From Caproicibacter sp047833665 (lineage in GTDB: Bacteria > Bacillota > Clostridia > Oscillospirales > Acutalibacteraceae), in the NCBI GenBank assembly GCA_047833665.1, contig CP181261.1:1116001-1180000 (forward strand): a stretch of 64,000 bases of DNA, given 5' to 3'. The notes under the pieces are model-generated. The model worked only from the letters and a program-made list of their open reading frames with translations, was not told where the DNA came from and ran no database searches. Shown piece by piece: positions 33,761 through 40,991 of the stretch. Made by a program: the position numbers and the translations under genes. Each line of letters begins with the position of its first letter. Position 1 is the first letter of the stretch.

Positions 33761-33788
33761 TTGACGGTCTGTCCGAGCGTGTTATAAT
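33761..33788 (+). promoter_or_regulatory. Promoter of the HPr gene
   Basis: TTGACG (33761-33766) and TATAAT (33783-33788) with a 16-bp spacer, 75 bp upstream of the HPr start. Confidence 0.75.
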
Positions 33789-33863
33789 AAGTATGGCTAT
33801 AAGTGGCATTTCTCATGTTTGAGTTGCTTTTGGATACGATTTTGTGTAGGAGTGAATTTTAGA

Positions 33864-34127
33864 ATGTATGTAAAAGAAGTTTTAGTACAAAATCAGGTGG
33901 GGTTGCATGCCCGTCCGGCGACTTTTTTTATTCAAAAGGCTAACGAGTATAAATCTTCTATTTGGGTAGAAAAAGAGGAGCGGCGTGTCAACGCAAAAAG
34001 TCTGCTGGGGGTTCTTTCCCTTGGAATTGTCGGAGGAACGAATATCAGAATCATTGCGGATGGATCCGATGAGCAGGAAGCTGTGGATGGCCTAGTTCAG
34101 CTGGTGCAGTCCGGCTTTTCAGAGTAA
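33864..34127 (+). CDS. ptsH: HPr-family phosphocarrier protein
   Basis: 87 residues from the ATG at 33864. His15 lies in VGLHARPA and Ser46 in AKSLLGVLSLG, so both the PTS phosphorylation site and the HPr kinase regulatory site of Gram-positive HPr are present. HPr passes phosphate from enzyme I to sugar transporters and, when Ser-phosphorylated, acts with CcpA. The presence of His15 argues against Crh. It is a single gene with its own promoter and terminator between trmD and uvrC, away from other PTS genes. Confidence 0.9.
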   Translation: MYVKEVLVQNQVGLHARPATFFIQKANEYKSSIWVEKEERRVNAKSLLGVLSLGIVGGTNIRIIADGSDEQEAVDGLVQLVQSGFSE

Positions 34128-34140
34128 TCTGTAGAGGCAT

Positions 34141-34169
34141 AAGACACCGCCGGAAGCGGTGTCTTTTTA
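34141..34169 (+). terminator. Terminator after the HPr gene
   Basis: AAGACACCGC and GCGGTGTCTT pair perfectly around CGGAA, followed by TTTTAT. Confidence 0.9.
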
Positions 34170-34227
34170 TATGGAAAAGATGCCGGCATCGTTAGAAAGA
34201 TGAGAGCAAAAAGGAGGAGCGGCAGAA

Positions 34228-36075
34228 TTGACCGAGCAGGAAAAACATAAAAAAGAACTCAGAGCCCGTGCCATGCGTCTGCCGCTGAGCCCGGGTGTAT
34301 ATCTGATGCGTGATAAAACCGGAAAAATCATCTACATTGGTAAGGCCAAAGCTCTGAAAAACAGAGTCAGCCAGTATTTTGGGTCTGAAAAAAACCATGA
34401 TACCAAAGTACGCCGTATGGTTGCTAACGTGGATACATTTGAATATATTTTAACAGACAGCGAATTTGAAGCATTGGTGTTGGAATGCAGCCTGATCAAG
34501 CAATATTCTCCAAAATATAATATTCTTTTAAAAGACGATAAAGGATATCATTATATACGTGTTACTTCCGGTCCGTGGCCGAGAATTTCAGAGGCAAAAC
34601 AAGTTGTGAACGACGGTGCGGAATATATTGGGCCGTTTGTGAGTTCATGGGCTGTCAAACAAGCAGTGGATGAGGCGCTGAAAATTTTTCGCCTTCCTTC
34701 TTGTACGAGGAAATTTCCTCAGGATATCGGTAAGGGACGGCCTTGCCTTTACTATTATATTAAGCAGTGCTGCGCGCCCTGCAGGGGTAAAATCAGCGAG
34801 ACGGAATATCGGGAGTATGTGGCGGAAGCTTTAGAATTCTTGCGTGGAGGCAGTGCAAAAAGTATCCGCACTCTGACGGAGAAAATGAATGAAGCAGCGG
34901 AAAATCTTGAGTTTGAGCGCGCAGCGCGCCTGCGAGACAGAATTGCAGCGATTCGGAAAATGGGTGACCGGCAAAAAGTGGTTGCGTCCCGCGTGAAAGA
35001 ACAGGATGTTATTGCGCTGACGCAAGGTTCGGAGAAAAGCTGCTTTGAAGTTTTTCGGTTTCAAAATGGCAGGCTGTGCGACCGGGAAACATTTTTACTA
35101 GGGGAAACCGGCTGTCCAGAAGAAGCACGAAGTGAATTCCTTGAGCGATATTATTCTATGAGAAATCGAATTCCTCCCAGAGTAACGCTTGATGGTCCTA
35201 TTGAGAACAGCGAATTGCTGTCGCGGTGGCTGACGGAAAAAGCGGGAAGAAAAGTCACCATTACCATCCCAAAAAAAGGGGAACAGGCGCAGTTGGTTGC
35301 TATGTGCCGCAATAATGCCGCGGAACAACTTGCCCAGACAATGGGCAGAACCGGGAGGGAAGCATCTGCACTTGATGAATTGGCTCGCTTGCTTGGCCTT
35401 TCGGGGCCGCCCGCCTATATTGAGGCCTATGATATCTCTAACCTTGCCGGTGGAGAAAACGTTGCGGGTATGGTTGTATTTGAAAACGGCAGACCGCTCC
35501 GTTCCGCTTATCGGAAATTTAAAATTCGCTCCGTTGTAGGTCAGGATGATTACGCCTCCATGCGGGAAGTACTTGCGCGAAGATTGGAGGAATACAAAAA
35601 AAACAAGGATACGGGAGAAGGGTTTGGACGCCTGCCGGATTTAATTCTTCTCGACGGAGGAAAAGGGCAAGTTTCCGCCGTTCGCCCTGTATTGGAAAAA
35701 AGCGGCCTTCAAATTCCGCTGTTCGGAATGGTAAAAGATAGCAAACATCGTACACGTGCAATTGCAAAAGACGGCGGAGAAATCGCTATTAGCTCAAACC
35801 GCAGTGCCTTTACGCTGGTATCTTCCATTCAGGAGGAAGTACATCGGTTTGCCATCGGATATCATCGTCAGGTGCGCAAAAAATCCTCCATCTCTTCCTC
35901 TTTGACCGCAATAGAAGGAATTGGCCCCGTACGGGCGAAAGCTTTGCTGAAGTATTTTAAGACACTTAAGGCTGTGCGGGAAGCCTCTATTGAGGAACTT
36001 GCAGCTGCTCCCAGTATGACAACACCGGCGGCAGAAAAGGTTTACTTTACGTTTCATCCGAAGGAACCTGACTGA
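34228..36075 (+). CDS. uvrC: UvrABC excinuclease subunit C
   Basis: 615 residues from a TTG with GGAGGAGC upstream. The GIY-YIG nuclease (PGVYLMRDKTGKIIYIGKAK, about 20-39), the UvrB-binding region (LRERAARLRD-like, about 230), the RNase H-like 5' nuclease (EAYDISNLAGGENVAGM, LILLDGGKGQVSAV) and the C-terminal helix-hairpin-helix (IEGIGPVRAKALLKYF) are in order. It makes both incisions in nucleotide excision repair. Its stop codon falls inside the duplication flanking IS copy 3, so the protein is intact. Confidence 0.97.
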   Translation: MTEQEKHKKELRARAMRLPLSPGVYLMRDKTGKIIYIGKAKALKNRVSQYFGSEKNHDTKVRRMVANVDTFEYILTDSEFEALVLECSLIKQYSPKYNILLKDDKGYHYIRVTSGPWPRISEAKQVVNDGAEYIGPFVSSWAVKQAVDEALKIFRLPSCTRKFPQDIGKGRPCLYYYIKQCCAPCRGKISETEYREYVAEALEFLRGGSAKSIRTLTEKMNEAAENLEFERAARLRDRIAAIRKMGDRQKVVASRVKEQDVIALTQGSEKSCFEVFRFQNGRLCDRETFLLGETGCPEEARSEFLERYYSMRNRIPPRVTLDGPIENSELLSRWLTEKAGRKVTITIPKKGEQAQLVAMCRNNAAEQLAQTMGRTGREASALDELARLLGLSGPPAYIEAYDISNLAGGENVAGMVVFENGRPLRSAYRKFKIRSVVGQDDYASMREVLARRLEEYKKNKDTGEGFGRLPDLILLDGGKGQVSAVRPVLEKSGLQIPLFGMVKDSKHRTRAIAKDGGEIAISSNRSAFTLVSSIQEEVHRFAIGYHRQVRKKSSISSSLTAIEGIGPVRAKALLKYFKTLKAVREASIEELAAAPSMTTPAAEKVYFTFHPKEPD

Positions 36076-36077
36076 TG
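36053..36077. repeat. Left target-site duplication of IS copy 3 (25 bp)
   Basis: This sequence, beginning TTCATCCGAAGGAACC, recurs exactly at 37141-37165. It contains the last codons and stop of uvrC. Confidence 0.93.
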
Positions 36078-37140
36078 TGTAGGTTTGTCAAACATATTGG
36101 ACAGTATGGGAATGTAAAAATTCAGAAGGAGACAACCAATGAAGAGGACGCATCGGCATATTATTAGAGCGTCTTAAGTAGATGGAAAGTTGGTTTTCAA
36201 AGTCCGCTAAAGAGTAAAAATGGTGTTTGTCATAAAAGCGTTTTTGGTCTTCGCGATGACTGCGTTCCACTTTCCCGTTGTGCCTAGGGGTATAAGGACG
36301 AATTAACTTGTGCCGAATATGAAGTTTAGCGGCAGTGGCCTCAAACAACGTCAGCAGATGTTTCTTGGAAGGTGAGAAACGGTTGGTGAATTCAAAACCG
36401 TTGTCAGTTTGAACGCATTCCACACGAACGCCGCGCCGGGCAAACCATTCGACAGCTCGTTTTAGAAAGTCAGCAGAAGAGTAAGTACTCTGTTCAGGGT
36501 ACGCTGCCAGAAAACGCAGCCTAGAAAATTCATCAATAGCTGTGTACTGGAAAAGCCGAAGCTCAGGGTCGGCAATACAGCGCTTTGGAACAACTTTTAC
36601 ATCGATCTGAATGCGTTCTCCGGGATATGTCATTTGCTCATATGGCTTTGGCTGATATTTCTTCTTTGGTTTTGATTCTGGGAACATTCCCATTCGGCGC
36701 ATTACACGGAACAGACTTTCCGGACATCGTGTGTATCCCCGCTTTTTTAACCGAGACCATAGTTCAATCATACCGAGGTCGGGATTTCTGCGCCGCATGT
36801 CGCGAATCAGCTTTAACTCGGCAGGTGTATGCTGGTTTGGATGACTGTGAGGCCTCCTAGACCGGCAAGCCAACGATTCTAATGTACCGTCATACCGGGC
36901 CATCCAGAAATAGATAAAGGAACGGCTTTTGTTGTATTTTCGGCTCGCACGGCTAACACCGTACTTTTGAGCATAAATCATTAGGGATTGCCTAAACTTC
37001 ATATCTTGTGTTACACTATTCATGCAGAAATGGGCACTTCCTTTCGGTATGATTTGGTTTGTGTAGCTTTATTTTAACCGATGTGTCCATTTCTGTATTT
37101 TATTTTTTCTCAACTGTCCAATATGTATTGTAGTCCTACA
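36078..37140 (-). mobile_element. Insertion sequence copy 3, 1063 bp
   Basis: It has the same length and ends as copies 1 and 2 but differs from them at about a dozen scattered bases. It therefore arrived separately or earlier. It sits between the uvrC stop codon and the rsmD promoter. Confidence 0.95.
36088..37023 (-). CDS. DDE transposase of IS copy 3
   Basis: 311 residues, intact, with D141, D207 and E253. Relative to copy 2 it has Tyr for His at residue 133 (MTYPGE) and Asp for Asn at 152 (CIADPE). Most of the other base differences are silent, which suggests the protein has stayed under selection. Confidence 0.9.
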   Translation of the reverse strand: MNSVTQDMKFRQSLMIYAQKYGVSRASRKYNKSRSFIYFWMARYDGTLESLACRSRRPHSHPNQHTPAELKLIRDMRRRNPDLGMIELWSRLKKRGYTRCPESLFRVMRRMGMFPESKPKKKYQPKPYEQMTYPGERIQIDVKVVPKRCIADPELRLFQYTAIDEFSRLRFLAAYPEQSTYSSADFLKRAVEWFARRGVRVECVQTDNGFEFTNRFSPSKKHLLTLFEATAAKLHIRHKLIRPYTPRHNGKVERSHREDQKRFYDKHHFYSLADFENQLSIYLRRSNNMPMRPLHWLSPSEFLHSHTVQYV

Positions 37141-37165
37141 TTCATCCGAAGGAACCTGACTGATG
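37141..37165. repeat. Right target-site duplication of IS copy 3 (25 bp)
   Basis: An exact copy of 36053-36077. It ends 4 bp before the TTGACA of the rsmD promoter. Confidence 0.93.
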
Positions 37166-37169
37166 CGCA

Positions 37170-37198
37170 TTGACAGACGAGCCGGTTCATGGGATAAT
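37170..37198 (+). promoter_or_regulatory. Sigma-A promoter of rsmD operon
   Basis: TTGACA (37170-37175) and GATAAT (37193-37198) are separated by 17 bp, 31 bp upstream of the rsmD start. Confidence 0.85.
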
Positions 37199-37229
37199 AA
37201 AAAATAAGTCGGAATAAAGGGGAGAACAT

Positions 37230-37775
37230 ATGAGAGTCATTACCGGTTCCGCCCGAGGAAAACGGTTGTCTGCCTGCACAGGGAATGCGGTTCGGCCGAC
37301 ACCGGACAGGGTAAAGGAAGCGCTGTTTAGTATTATTCAGTTTCAAATTGAGGGCAGGCGTGTGCTGGATTTGTTTGCAGGATCCGGGCAGCTGGGCATC
37401 GAGGCACTGAGCCGAGGTGCCAAGGAAGCTGTTTTTGTAGACGTGGCCAGAGAACCGACCGAAGTCATTGCCAAGAATTTAGAAAGCACTCATCTTTCCG
37501 ATCGCGCTAAGATAAAACAGATGGATTTTGCCTCTTATCTTGCCTCAGACTGCGGAACATTTGATTTGGCTTTTTTGGATCCGCCCTATCGCACCGGACT
37601 TCTGCAGCGTGCAATGAAACTTGTTGCCGGGCGAATGAATCAAGGGGGAACCATCATATGCGAAAACCCGATTGATGAAATTTTGCCTGAGACAGCTGGA
37701 GATTTTGTGCGCCGGAAAACCTACCGGTACGGAAAAATCGCGCTGACTCTATATCAACATAAGGACGTGACATGA
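37230..37775 (+). CDS. rsmD: 16S rRNA (guanine-966-N2)-methyltransferase RsmD
   Basis: 181 residues. The SAM-binding motif VLDLFAGSGQLGIEALSRGA (about 44-63) and the catalytic FLDPPYRTG (about 116) are characteristic. It methylates G966 of 16S rRNA in the small subunit. The pairing with coaD, 3 bp downstream, is common in Firmicutes. Confidence 0.95.
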   Translation: MRVITGSARGKRLSACTGNAVRPTPDRVKEALFSIIQFQIEGRRVLDLFAGSGQLGIEALSRGAKEAVFVDVAREPTEVIAKNLESTHLSDRAKIKQMDFASYLASDCGTFDLAFLDPPYRTGLLQRAMKLVAGRMNQGGTIICENPIDEILPETAGDFVRRKTYRYGKIALTLYQHKDVT

Positions 37776-37778
37776 GCC

Positions 37779-38273
37779 GTGAAAATTGCGATTTGTCCGG
37801 GGAGTTTTGATCCGGTTACGCTCGGACACATGGATATTATTAACCGCGCAAGAAAATTGTTCGACCATATCATTGTCGCTGTTTTGGTAAACCCGGAAAA
37901 GCATACCGCTTTTACGGTGGAAGAACGCATCAATATGCTCAAACGCTGTACGCAGGATATGGAGGACGTGGAGGTTGCCGGATTTGATGGACTCATTGCA
38001 GATTACGCCAGAATTCGGAATGCAACGGCAATTGTAAGAGGATTGCGGGCAATGTCGGATTTTGAGTACGAATTTCAAATGGCGCTGTTTAATAAAAAGT
38101 TAAACCCGAATCTGGAAACGGTCTATCTCAACACAACTGCGGAAAATATGTTTTTGAGCTCCAGTGGAGTGAAGCAAGTGGCAAGTTTTGGCGGCGATAT
38201 TTCGAATTTTGTCCCGGCGTGTATTTTATATGATATTGAGCAGCGTTTGTGCGCAGGAGGGAAGCAGAAATGA
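37779..38273 (+). CDS. coaD: Phosphopantetheine adenylyltransferase
   Basis: 164 residues from a GTG. The nucleotidyltransferase motif TLGHMDII (T/HxGH) is at about 15-22, and the second signature SSSGVKQVASFGGD is near 125. It makes dephospho-CoA from ATP and 4'-phosphopantetheine. The stop overlaps the next start (ATGA). Confidence 0.96.
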   Translation: MKIAICPGSFDPVTLGHMDIINRARKLFDHIIVAVLVNPEKHTAFTVEERINMLKRCTQDMEDVEVAGFDGLIADYARIRNATAIVRGLRAMSDFEYEFQMALFNKKLNPNLETVYLNTTAENMFLSSSGVKQVASFGGDISNFVPACILYDIEQRLCAGGKQK

Positions 38274-38737
38274 GTGTGGACGACTTAATCGATGAACTCT
38301 ATGATATGGTCGACAAAGCTTGGAGTTTGCCGCTGAGCCGCGGCCGCGCGGTTTTAGATGGGGAAGAGGTCAAGCAAATATTAGACGAAATCCGAGCAAA
38401 TTTGCCAGCGGAAATTCGCCAAGCCAAAGCGATTGTTGCGGATCGCAACCAGATTCTTGATGATGCCCGCCGAGAAGCAGAGACCATCCTCCATGTGGCT
38501 CAGGAAAGAGCAAAGGCTTTGGTTGCACAGGACGAAATAGTCCGGCAAGCCCAGCAGAAAGCAAACGAAATTACTTTGCAGTCCCAGGCAAAAATCAGAG
38601 AAATGCGAAAAGCCAGCAATGACTATATTGATGATTTGATGAAGCGTACTGATGACAGCCTTGCTCAGCTGTTGGCTGAACTGAGGAGAACTAGGCAGAA
38701 CATTCGTGCTTCTCAGAGACAGAATGGTACAGATTAA
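38270..38737 (+). CDS. Coiled-coil protein, ATP synthase b-subunit/DivIVA-like
   Basis: 155 residues from the ATG at 38270 behind AGGAGG. Apart from a short N-terminal part it is one long helix rich in Ala, Gln, Arg and Glu (RREAETILHVAQERAKALVA, about 70-90), typical of coiled coils. Database names for such proteins are usually ATPase or DivIVA-like; no enzymatic motif is visible. It is the last gene of the rsmD-coaD operon and might organise division or wall proteins, an inference from its position just before the dcw cluster. Confidence 0.65.
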   Translation: MSVDDLIDELYDMVDKAWSLPLSRGRAVLDGEEVKQILDEIRANLPAEIRQAKAIVADRNQILDDARREAETILHVAQERAKALVAQDEIVRQAQQKANEITLQSQAKIREMRKASNDYIDDLMKRTDDSLAQLLAELRRTRQNIRASQRQNGTD

Positions 38738-38757
38738 TAAAAAAGGAAAATTTTTAC

Positions 38758-38783
38758 GCCACAAGATTTTGTGGCGCTTTTTT
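38758..38783 (+). terminator. Terminator after the coiled-coil gene
   Basis: GCCACAA pairs with TTGTGGC around GATT and is followed by a long T-run. It separates this operon from the dcw cluster. Confidence 0.88.
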
Positions 38784-38856
38784 TTATTTCTAAGTACATA
38801 ATACAAAATATACGCAAAATATCTATCTTTAATGCTAACAGAGCAAAAAAAATTGG

Positions 38857-38885
38857 TTGCATTTTTTTTATATGTAGGATATAAT
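38857..38885 (+). promoter_or_regulatory. Promoter of the dcw cluster
   Basis: TTGCAT (38857-38862) and a perfect TATAAT (38880-38885) with a 17-bp spacer lie just upstream of the MraZ-box repeats. Confidence 0.75.
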
Positions 38886-38890
38886 CAAAT

Positions 38891-38930
38891 CAAAGTGGTG
38901 AGAAGTGGATGAAAGTAGCAGAAAGTGGTT
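38891..38930 (+). promoter_or_regulatory. mraZ box: MraZ operator: four 10-bp repeats
   Basis: Four direct repeats with a 10-bp period read AAAGTGGT, GAAGTGGA, AAAGTAGC and AAAGTGGT. MraZ proteins bind such GTG-containing direct repeats one helical turn apart (AAAGTG in mollicutes, TGGG in E. coli). The array lies between the -10 box and mraZ, consistent with autorepression. Confidence 0.8.
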
Positions 38931-38968
38931 GATTTTTTCTGCGCCTGCCGGAGAAGTGAGGAACATCT

Positions 38969-39388
38969 ATGCTGATCGGTGAGTTCCAACATACCATAGA
39001 TTCAAAAGGTAGAGTAATTGTTCCGGCCAGATTTCGTGAGGATCTGGGGGATCATTTCTATGTCACAAAGGGACTCGACGGTTGCTTATTTGTTCTTTCA
39101 CCAAAGGAATGGAACAGACTGCAGGAAAAAATTAGTGCCATGCCCATTTCTAAAGCACGCGGGCTGCAGCGTTTTTTCTTTTCTGGAGCTGTGGAAGCAC
39201 AGCCGGATCGCCAAGGACGTATCCTTTTGCCACAATCGCTTAGAAATTACGCAGGGTTGGTAAAAGACGTCACTTTCATTGGCGCTTCCAATCGTGCTGA
39301 AATATGGAATACAGAAAGCTGGACCGCATTTAATTCCACATTAACTCAGGAAAACATTGCGGAAGCAATGGATCTTTTAGAACTGTAA
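38969..39388 (+). CDS. mraZ: Transcriptional regulator MraZ
   Basis: 139 residues. Two SpoVT/AbrB-like halves each carry the DxxGR loop: IDSKGRVIVPARFRE (about 10) and PDRQGRILLPQSLR (about 78). It forms a ring that binds repeats upstream of its own gene and controls the dcw cluster. First gene of the cluster, with rsmH 12 bp behind. Confidence 0.95.
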   Translation: MLIGEFQHTIDSKGRVIVPARFREDLGDHFYVTKGLDGCLFVLSPKEWNRLQEKISAMPISKARGLQRFFFSGAVEAQPDRQGRILLPQSLRNYAGLVKDVTFIGASNRAEIWNTESWTAFNSTLTQENIAEAMDLLEL

Positions 39389-39400
39389 AGAGGCACAGCG

Positions 39401-40327
39401 ATGAAATTTTATCATAAACCGGTATTATTTGATGAGACAATCAAAAGTTTGGACATTCATCCGGACGGAATTTATATTGACGGTACGGCAGGCGGAGGAG
39501 GACACTCCTTAGCGATTGCGCAGCGCCTGACAACCGGAAAGCTGTTGGCGATCGATCAAGATCCTGATGCCATCAAAGCAGCTGGCGATCGTTTGAAGGA
39601 TTATCCATGTGCAACGGTCTACCAAGCCAATTTTTCAGATATGGGCAAGGTTGCAGAAAAATTTGGTCTTATTCCGGTGGATGGTGTTTTGCTCGACATC
39701 GGTGTTTCTTCGTTTCAATTTGATAATCCGGAACGCGGATTTTCTTACCACTTTGAGGCTCCGCTTGACATGCGGATGAGCAAGGAAGGGGTTTCTGCCC
39801 GCGACCTGGTTAATTCACTTTCGGAAAAAGAGATTGCGGATATTCTCCGCAATTATGGAGAGGAAAGCAATGCACGGAGGATTGCGGCCGGAATTGTTCG
39901 AGCAAGGAAACAGGCGCCCATTGAAACGACGCTTCAGCTTGCCGAAATTGTAAAAGATTCCGTTCCGGCGGCAGTTCGCCGAAAGCCGGGGCATCCCGCC
40001 CGCAAAACTTTTCAGGCACTGCGGATTGCGGTCAATGGAGAACTGGACAGGCTTTCGGAAGGACTTGATGCAGCTTTTTCCATTTTAAAATCTGGCGGTC
40101 GTCTTGCAGTGATTACGTTTCACTCGCTGGAAGATAGAATTGTAAAAAAACGGATGGCGCAGTGGTGCACAGGGTGCACCTGCCCGCCGGATTTTCCGGT
40201 GTGTGTCTGCGGTAAAAAACCACGGGCGGAATTAATCTATAAAAAAGGTTTGGCACCAACGGAAAAAGAACTTGAGGACAACCCTCGCAGCCGAAGTGCA
40301 CGACTTCGGGTGTGCAGAAAACTATAA
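39401..40327 (+). CDS. rsmH: 16S rRNA (cytosine-1402-N4)-methyltransferase RsmH
   Basis: 308 residues. SAM motif YIDGTAGGGGHSLAIA (about 26), GVLLDIGVSSFQFD (about 100) and the C-terminal VITFHSLEDRIVKK (about 235) define the MraW family. It methylates C1402 in the ribosomal P site. Standard second gene of the dcw cluster. Confidence 0.97.
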   Translation: MKFYHKPVLFDETIKSLDIHPDGIYIDGTAGGGGHSLAIAQRLTTGKLLAIDQDPDAIKAAGDRLKDYPCATVYQANFSDMGKVAEKFGLIPVDGVLLDIGVSSFQFDNPERGFSYHFEAPLDMRMSKEGVSARDLVNSLSEKEIADILRNYGEESNARRIAAGIVRARKQAPIETTLQLAEIVKDSVPAAVRRKPGHPARKTFQALRIAVNGELDRLSEGLDAAFSILKSGGRLAVITFHSLEDRIVKKRMAQWCTGCTCPPDFPVCVCGKKPRAELIYKKGLAPTEKELEDNPRSRSARLRVCRKL

Positions 40328-40354
40328 GAAAAGAAACGGAAGGAAGGATTTGCC

Positions 40355-40849
40355 ATGGCGGCTAGCAACACGGCTTACGATTTTGGGATGTTTGAACCAA
40401 AGCGTCGGGAGACGCAGGAACCGGCGCGGAAAAATAACGTCATTGAACTTCCTCGGGAGCGGCTGGAGGAAAATCGCCGGCCGAAGCATAGAATTTTGCC
40501 CATGCTGCCAACTATCCTTTCATTTCTTATTCTCGCTGGTATGGCAGGTGCCTATATCTACGGCCAAGTGCAGCTTGCGGAACTTTCCGATTCTTTGAAT
40601 TCTGTTTCCAAGCAGCTTGCCGAGGCCCAGAGTGTTTATACTCAGATGAAAATGAAATCGGAAGCGCAGATTTCTCTTGAAACAGTTGAAAACTACGCAT
40701 CGGAACAGCTGGGCATGGAAAAAATCAATCGCAATCAGGTTGAAAATATCACGTTGTCCAGTGGTGATAAAACGCAAGTTCTGGTGCCGGTAACGAATAA
40801 AGATTGGTTTTCTAAACTGATTGACTCTGTTCGCCGCTTCCTGTCATAA
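40355..40849 (+). CDS. ftsL: Cell division protein FtsL-like
   Basis: 164 residues: a basic cytoplasmic N-terminus, one membrane segment (PTILSFLILAGMAGAYIYGQ, about 51-70) and a coiled coil (about 72-120). The size, topology and place between rsmH and the PBP gene identify it, as FtsL sequence is poorly conserved. It would link the FtsQ/DivIC complex with FtsW and the PBP at the septum. Confidence 0.8.
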   Translation: MAASNTAYDFGMFEPKRRETQEPARKNNVIELPRERLEENRRPKHRILPMLPTILSFLILAGMAGAYIYGQVQLAELSDSLNSVSKQLAEAQSVYTQMKMKSEAQISLETVENYASEQLGMEKINRNQVENITLSSGDKTQVLVPVTNKDWFSKLIDSVRRFLS

Positions 40850-40919
40850 AGAGAAGAGCTGCTCAATAAGTATAATAGTGCGATCAAGCGCCTGTGGGGG
40901 GATTATGTTCGATAGTAAG

Positions 40920-40953
40920 GAGAGTTGAGAAAAACTTCTTGACTCTCATTTTT
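40920..40953 (+). terminator. Hairpin with T-run between ftsL and the PBP gene
   Basis: GAGAGTTGAGAA pairs with TTCTTGACTCTC over 12 bp (two G-T pairs), loop AAAC, followed by ATTTTTG. It could terminate or attenuate transcription inside the cluster. Confidence 0.65.
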
Positions 40954-40991
40954 GATATGGACCACTTTACAGGCAATTGGAGGAACTTTGA

